Below, piece by piece: positions 5,932 to 9,414 of a stretch of 9,414 bases of DNA (its first letter is position 1; each line of letters begins with the position of its first letter). The DNA lies in assembly GCA_031258615.1 (NCBI GenBank), contig JAIRMP010000054.1, positions 1-9,414 on the forward strand, given 5' to 3'. A program made the translations under genes and the position numbers. The DNA comes from Spirochaetaceae bacterium. GTDB lineage: Bacteria > Spirochaetota > Spirochaetia > Treponematales > Breznakiellaceae. A model generated the notes under the pieces. The model had not been told where the DNA came from. It worked only from the letters and a program-made list of their open reading frames with translations, and did not search any database.

Positions 5932-6957
5932 ATGGACTCAAAAGTGCTGCGAATCGGGTTAATCGGAGCGGGGCGCATAGGCAAACTGCACGGCAGTAAC
6001 ATTCAGGCTTCTGTGCCGGGAGCGAGGGTTGTACGCCTCGCCGAGCCTTTGCTCAACGGCGGGCATGAGGCGTGGGCCGCCCAAACCGGAATATCCAAAG
6101 CAACAAAAGATCCGGCGGATATAATGAACGACAAGGATATTGACGCCGTTTTTATCTGCTCGCCGACCTATACCCACGCGGATTTTATTGTACAGGCGGC
6201 GCGGAAAGGGAAACATATTTTTTGCGAAAAACCTATACATACGGACATACAAAAGATAAAGGAAGCGCTTGCCGAAGTTGACAAGGCGGGAGTGAAGTTG
6301 CAGATAGGATTTGTCCGCCGCTTTGACCACAACCACAAGAAGGTTCATGACACGGTCGCTTCCGGGATGCTGGGAAAACCGCATATCGTAAAGATCACCT
6401 CGCGGGACCCGGAAGGTCCGCCGCTTGATTACATCGCCGGTTCCGGCGGTATATTTATGGATATGACCATACACGACTTTGACATGGCGCGTTACCTCGC
6501 CGGAAGCGAGATAACGGAGGTGGCGGCTTACGGCGCGGTCAACATAGACCCCGCGTACAAAAAGTACGGTGATGTTGATACCGCCGCCGTCATGCTGAAA
6601 TTCGAGAACGGCGTTATCGGTCTAATCGACAACAGCAGGGCGGCGCGTTACGGCTACGATCAGCGCACAGAGGTTCACTGCGACAAAGGCTGTGTACAGG
6701 TTGCCAATGATCTTAACGATACGTCTATGATCAGCACTGCCGGCGGAGTCGTCTGCGAAAAACCTACATGGTTTTTCCTGGAACGGTACAACAACGCGTT
6801 TATCGCGGAGGCGGCCGCTTTTGTTGACGCGGTGAATAACAACAAAAACCCGCCGGTTGACGGCAAGGACGGCTTGATGTCCGTATACGCCGCCATGGCA
6901 GCGGACAAATCGTTAAAAGAAAACCGCCTCGTTAAACTAAGCGAGTTGGTATCTTAA
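5932..6957 (+). CDS. iolG: myo-Inositol 2-dehydrogenase, Gfo/Idh/MocA family
   Basis: Oxidises myo-inositol to 2-keto-myo-inositol (scyllo-inosose) with NAD+ in the cytoplasm, the first step of inositol catabolism. It is 341 residues, normal length. The N-terminal Rossmann fold has GAGRIG (12-17) and the conserved EKP (99-101) with catalytic Lys100. The C-terminal substrate domain has GGIFMDMTIHDFDMARYL (172-189), which supplies Asp177 and His181, equivalents of the Lys97/Asp172/His176 triad of Bacillus subtilis IolG. NSRAARYGYDQRTEV (234-248) is also a hallmark of inositol dehydrogenases within this broad family. The ATG at 5932 follows GAGAGGAA. It sits behind the terminator of the transporter operon, so it needs its own promoter in 5857-5931, where I see no convincing one. 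It is followed after 26 nt by a paralogue. A related cyclitol dehydrogenase is the main alternative. Confidence 0.85.
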   Translation: MDSKVLRIGLIGAGRIGKLHGSNIQASVPGARVVRLAEPLLNGGHEAWAAQTGISKATKDPADIMNDKDIDAVFICSPTYTHADFIVQAARKGKHIFCEKPIHTDIQKIKEALAEVDKAGVKLQIGFVRRFDHNHKKVHDTVASGMLGKPHIVKITSRDPEGPPLDYIAGSGGIFMDMTIHDFDMARYLAGSEITEVAAYGAVNIDPAYKKYGDVDTAAVMLKFENGVIGLIDNSRAARYGYDQRTEVHCDKGCVQVANDLNDTSMISTAGGVVCEKPTWFFLERYNNAFIAEAAAFVDAVNNNKNPPVDGKDGLMSVYAAMAADKSLKENRLVKLSELVS

Positions 6958-6983
6958 TCTGAATTTTGGAGTGATTTTTGTAA

Positions 6984-7997
6984 ATGAATAAAGTACGAAT
7001 CGGATCGACGGGGCTGGGGAGGCTCGGACTCCGGCACGCGGAAAATGTGGTGTCAAGGATCAATGGGGCGGAGCTTACCGCGCTATGCGACGTGGATAAA
7101 CCTATGCTGGAACAAACGGCGGACAGGCTTGGCGTTAAGTACAGGTTTACCGCGTTTCGTGACATGATTTCCCGCAAAGATGTTGACGCTGTAATTTTGG
7201 CATCTCCCTCCGCATTGCATACCGGTCAAATCAAGGCGGCCCTTGACGCCGGAAAACACGTGTTTTCGGAGAAGCCCCTCGGCGTTAATGTTGCCGAATG
7301 TAAGGACGCGGAAAAAGCGGTCGAGTCCCATCCGCGGTTGGTGTTCATGCTGGGTTTTATGCGGCGTTTTGACGAATCCTACAGGTATGCCCACGATAAG
7401 GTTATAGCCGGAGAAATCGGAAAGCCCATCCTATTCCGCGCCTACAGTCAGGACCCGGAAAAATTCATCGCGGGCAGTATAGCCTTTGGGCCGCACTCGG
7501 GCGGGGAATTCCTGGATATGGCGGTGCATGACATTGACCTTGCCCGCTGGTTCGCGGGGGGCGAGCCGGAAACCGTTTATGCCATAGGCGGCTGTTACGC
7601 GCACCCGGAATTTGCCGGCTGGAAAGACGGGGACAATGTGTCCTGCCTAATGAAATTCAAAAATGAAACTATGGTGTTTCTCTTTGCCGGAAGAACCGCG
7701 CCCCACGGGTACAACGTAGAAACCGAGATTATAGGGACTAAGGGTATACTCCGCATCGCCTCGGTGCCGCAAAAAAATCTGGTGGAAGTGCTGGACGAAC
7801 ACGGAGTTAGAAAAGAATGTAGCGAGAATTTTCTGGAACGTTTTGACGCCGCTTATGTCAACGAGATTCAGGAATTCGTAGACTGTATCAGGGAGGGGCG
7901 TAAGCCGGAGGTAACGGTATACGACGGGACCAGAGTTTCCGAAATCGCCTATACCTGTAAGGCCGCTTTTGAACAAGGAATACTGATTAAATTCTAA
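6984..7997 (+). CDS. Second Gfo/Idh/MocA dehydrogenase, inositol-isomer type
   Basis: NAD-dependent cytoplasmic oxidoreductase of 337 residues, paralogous to the IolG upstream but clearly diverged. The dinucleotide site is GLGRLG (10-15) preceded by an unusual Ser-Thr. EKP is at 96-98 with catalytic Lys97. FLDMAVHDIDLARWF (176-190) supplies Asp178 and His182, and FMRRFD (125-130) is shared with its neighbour. Paired dehydrogenases in inositol loci usually interconvert other isomers (scyllo- or D-chiro-inositol) or their ketones; which one cannot be told here. An in-frame stop directly before ATG 6984 fixes this as the earliest start. The ribosome binding site GGAG (6968-6971) is 12 nt away, longer than ideal, so translation may be weaker than that of iolG. 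It is the last gene of its unit. Confidence 0.82.
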   Translation: MNKVRIGSTGLGRLGLRHAENVVSRINGAELTALCDVDKPMLEQTADRLGVKYRFTAFRDMISRKDVDAVILASPSALHTGQIKAALDAGKHVFSEKPLGVNVAECKDAEKAVESHPRLVFMLGFMRRFDESYRYAHDKVIAGEIGKPILFRAYSQDPEKFIAGSIAFGPHSGGEFLDMAVHDIDLARWFAGGEPETVYAIGGCYAHPEFAGWKDGDNVSCLMKFKNETMVFLFAGRTAPHGYNVETEIIGTKGILRIASVPQKNLVEVLDEHGVRKECSENFLERFDAAYVNEIQEFVDCIREGRKPEVTVYDGTRVSEIAYTCKAAFEQGILIKF

Positions 7998-8022
7998 AGC
8001 CGGGCATAGAGACCCGGACTTT
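7996..8022 (+). terminator. Possible weak terminator after the dehydrogenase pair
   Basis: AAAG-CCGGG (7996-8004) pairs with CCCGG-CTTT (8013-8017 and 8019-8022), leaving one bulged A and an 8-nt loop. It starts at the stop codon of the second dehydrogenase. No real T-run follows, so efficiency would be low or Rho-assisted. Confidence 0.35.
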
Positions 8023-8261
8023 CAGTACAAGAATATTGCCGGCCTCTTGCGCGGGCGTCTTTGTTCCGCGGCCGGTTGTGTCCTTTGTTGCTGAGACTCT
8101 GACTGCCGCGCGTTTCGCTGGCGCCAGGCCAAAGGCTCATCCCTTTTGTAACTCCCTCTCCTCGTACACTCTCCTCGTAAAAGTAAAATTGCTGCCATAA
8201 TGTTTCCCAGAGGCGTTTACTTTTTGTCTATTATGGCATACTTTGTGTACAGGCGAAAAAT
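7998..8261. other. 264-nt non-coding gap with several inverted repeats
   Basis: No credible gene is seen. Beside the hairpin at the left end, CCGGCC (8039-8044) pairs with GGCCGG (8070-8075) and encloses GCGG/CCGC (8051-8054 with 8066-8069). CTGGCGCCAG (8118-8127) is a 10-bp perfect palindrome. CTCTCCTCGTA is repeated with a 13-bp period (8156-8166 and 8169-8179). The last part, from about 8179, is AT-rich and holds the promoter region of the LacI-type regulator. The gap could contain a small RNA or be a decayed remnant. Confidence 0.5.
8179..8238. promoter_or_regulatory. Interleaved inverted repeats in the regulator's promoter region
   Basis: Two perfect 9-bp inverted pairs interlock: AAAAGTAAA (8179-8187) with TTTACTTTT (8216-8224), and TGCCATAAT (8193-8201) with ATTATGGCA (8230-8238). 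TATTAT (8229-8234) inside the last arm is a good -10 box, although no clear -35 lies 16-18 bp upstream. The arrangement could be a pair of protein-binding sites controlling the regulator gene. In RNA it would form a pseudoknot only if transcription started upstream of 8179. Confidence 0.4.
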
Positions 8262-9263
8262 ATGGTAAACATCAAAGATATTGCTAAACGGGTTGGAATG
8301 TCCCCATCCACGGTTTCCCGGGTTGTAAACGATAAGAAATATGTAAATCCAAAAAAGCGGGAACAGATACTGAAGTTAATCGAAGAAACCGGCTATGTTC
8401 CAAACCAGGCGGCCAGAAACATGGTTCTTCAGCGTAGTTTTACCGTCGGTATTATACTGGCCGATACTTTCAATATGTTTCAGCGCCAGCTCTTTTCGTT
8501 TGTAGAACGGCATTTGGGCGCCTTTGGGTATAACACTCATTTTTTCTTTGTAAAATTTGAAGGTTCCAGTGAAGAAGAATGTCTTGCCAAACTCAAAGCT
8601 GAAAAGTTGGACGGAATCATCATGATCCATGAAATTCAACAATCTTCTTTTTACGAATCGGTAAAGAATCTGAAACTTCCCCTGGTAACCGCTACTTTCA
8701 ACCACCCCGATTTTCCCTCTGTCCACGTCGACGAAGAGAATGCCGCCTATGAGGCGGTACGCCATCTTCTCAATCTGGGACACCGGAAGATAAAGATGAT
8801 AAGCAGTAACGGTCTATCCTGTGGGGTACAGCGGGCGGAGGGTTTTTTGCGCGCGCTGGAAACTGCCGGAATAGAACGGAATGTTGAGGAACAAATTGTT
8901 TTTGTCCGTCAGTATACCGCCGAGTTTGGCATATACGGTATGCGGGAACTCCTGCTCCGGAGCAGGGATTTTTCCGCTGTTTTTGCCGCCACCGATGAGT
9001 TAGCGATTGGCGCGATGCGTGTCCTGAAGGATGAAGGATTCCGTATTCCCGAAGATATTTCGGTGGTCGGGTTTGATGATCTCGATATATCCAACTATTT
9101 TATGCCCCGGCTTACCACGATACACCAGCCTTTGATTGAAATTGGGGAGCGTACCGCCCAGGCCTTGCACAAATATATCAGCAGCGGCAATAGGGTGGGG
9201 ACGGACATGGTACTTCCACATAAACTGATAATCAGGGAATCTACGCGCGCCCTGACAAGCTAG
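8262..9263 (+). CDS. LacI/GalR-family transcriptional regulator, candidate inositol repressor
   Basis: DNA-binding repressor expected to be released by a sugar or cyclitol ligand. It is 333 residues, family length. The helix-turn-helix is at 3-22 (IKDIAKRVGMSPSTVSRVVN). The hinge helix QAARNM (49-54) carries Met54 where most members have the minor-groove-inserting Leu. From about 60 onward it has a periplasmic-binding-protein-like core, with TVGIILAD, HVDEENAAYEAVRHLL, ATDELAIGAMRVL and VVGFDDLDISNY, all canonical. Only a weak ribosome binding site (AGGCG, 8251-8255) precedes ATG 8262, but MVNIKDIA is the expected N-terminus. It is transcribed separately, downstream of the dehydrogenase pair. 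The two GAAAACGTTAT sites flanking the transporter promoter are its likely targets; no copy lies in front of its own gene, so direct autoregulation through that motif is not apparent. Confidence 0.9.
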   Translation: MVNIKDIAKRVGMSPSTVSRVVNDKKYVNPKKREQILKLIEETGYVPNQAARNMVLQRSFTVGIILADTFNMFQRQLFSFVERHLGAFGYNTHFFFVKFEGSSEEECLAKLKAEKLDGIIMIHEIQQSSFYESVKNLKLPLVTATFNHPDFPSVHVDEENAAYEAVRHLLNLGHRKIKMISSNGLSCGVQRAEGFLRALETAGIERNVEEQIVFVRQYTAEFGIYGMRELLLRSRDFSAVFAATDELAIGAMRVLKDEGFRIPEDISVVGFDDLDISNYFMPRLTTIHQPLIEIGERTAQALHKYISSGNRVGTDMVLPHKLIIRESTRALTS

Positions 9264-9339
9264 CCGCCGCGGGCAAAGGTGTCCAGCCCCATCACCAGGG
9301 TGTAACAATTTTTTCCGTGCAAAAAGAAGAGAAAGGTGG

Positions 9340-9345
9340 TATAGT
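9340..9345 (+). promoter_or_regulatory. Possible -10 box for the right-edge gene
   Basis: TATAGT is close to the -10 consensus and sits about 30 nt upstream of the start codon at 9375. No matching -35 is seen at the usual distance, so this is tentative. Confidence 0.25.
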
Positions 9346-9347
9346 GA

Positions 9348-9374
9348 AGGTATATTCCAAGGGAGGGAATACCT
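9348..9374 (+). promoter_or_regulatory. Hairpin covering the ribosome binding site of the right-edge gene
   Basis: AGGTAT (9348-9353) and TTCC (9355-9358) pair with GGGAATACCT (9365-9374), forming ten pairs with one bulged A, one G-U and a 6-nt loop. The ribosome binding site GGGAGGG (9361-9367) lies half in the loop and half in the stem, and the stem ends immediately before the ATG at 9375. Transcripts entering from upstream should be poorly translated. Confidence 0.5.
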
Positions 9375-9414
9375 ATGAACAAGACACAAGAAGAACTCAA
9401 GCAAAAGACTTTAG
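9375..9414 (+). CDS. Start of an unidentified gene, cut by the window edge
   Basis: ATG at 9375 follows GGGAGGG at 7-nt spacing and opens a frame encoding MNKTQEELKQKTL before the window ends. Thirteen hydrophilic, helix-prone residues are too few to assign a family. The T-rich tract GTGTAACAATTTTTT (9300-9314) upstream and the hairpin over the ribosome binding site would suit the left end of an insertion sequence carrying a transposase gene, but this is a guess. An ordinary downstream gene is equally possible. Confidence 0.45.
   Translation, partial: MNKTQEELKQKTL

Noticed and set aside
8156..8179. Direct repeat CTCTCCTCGTA as a CRISPR or iteron array
   Set aside because: There are only two 11-bp copies with a 2-bp gap, and no further units or associated genes.
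9278..9314. GGTG/CACC hairpin plus six T's as a terminator for the regulator gene
   Set aside because: The stem is only 4 bp with an 11-nt loop, and the T-run lies 12 nt beyond it.
9000..9404. Minus-strand frame opposite the end of the regulator gene
   Set aside because: It overlaps a canonical LacI-family C-terminus and shows no coding features of its own.

Overview
The window looks like a chromosomal segment of a free-living or gut-associated bacterium of moderate GC content. A Treponema-like spirochaete is my best guess, from the overall gene content and the style of the lipoprotein and giant-protein fragments; this is an inference, and no phylogenetic marker is present. The core (about 1660-9263) is a cyclitol, most likely myo-inositol, uptake and oxidation locus. 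Its left neighbour (1-1660, minus strand) is debris or cassettes of a large polymorphic-toxin-like surface protein.

Left region, minus strand, read right to left. A remnant of iolB (5-deoxy-glucuronate isomerase, 1965-1664) has lost its second half and also carries a frameshift. It runs directly into the C-terminal part of a large secreted or toxin-like protein (1660-890). A small, very AT-rich multi-pass membrane protein follows (843-382, TTG start, good ribosome binding site). Last comes a GC-rich, Gly/Ala/Val-rich reading frame that runs off the left edge (389-1). The base composition swings GC-rich, AT-rich, GC-rich across this stretch, as in arrays of toxin tips and immunity genes attached to repeated backbone segments.

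Middle region, plus strand. The divergent intergenic region 1966-2226 holds a strong sigma70-type promoter (TTGACG, 17 bp, TAAAAT) for the transporter operon and a weaker one facing iolB. Two copies of GAAAACGTTAT, a typical LacI-family half-palindrome with central CG, lie one on each side. The operon encodes a double-domain sugar-type ABC ATPase, an RbsC-type permease and, after a hairpin-containing 101-nt gap, a lipoprotein substrate-binding protein. It ends in a perfect 14-bp terminator.

A second unit carries two paralogous Gfo/Idh/MocA-type NAD-dependent dehydrogenases. The first is a good myo-inositol 2-dehydrogenase (IolG); the second is probably an isomer-specific or keto-inositol partner. 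A structured 264-nt gap (7998-8261) follows, then a LacI/GalR regulator that is the natural candidate to bind the GAAAACGTTAT sites. At the right edge another gene starts (9375) behind a hairpin that buries its ribosome binding site; it may be the left end of an insertion sequence.

Taken together: inositol is bound outside the membrane by the lipoprotein, imported by the ATPase and permease, and oxidised by the two dehydrogenases, with the LacI-type protein repressing in the absence of inducer. The later catabolic step represented by iolB is broken here, so the rest of the pathway must lie elsewhere or has been lost.
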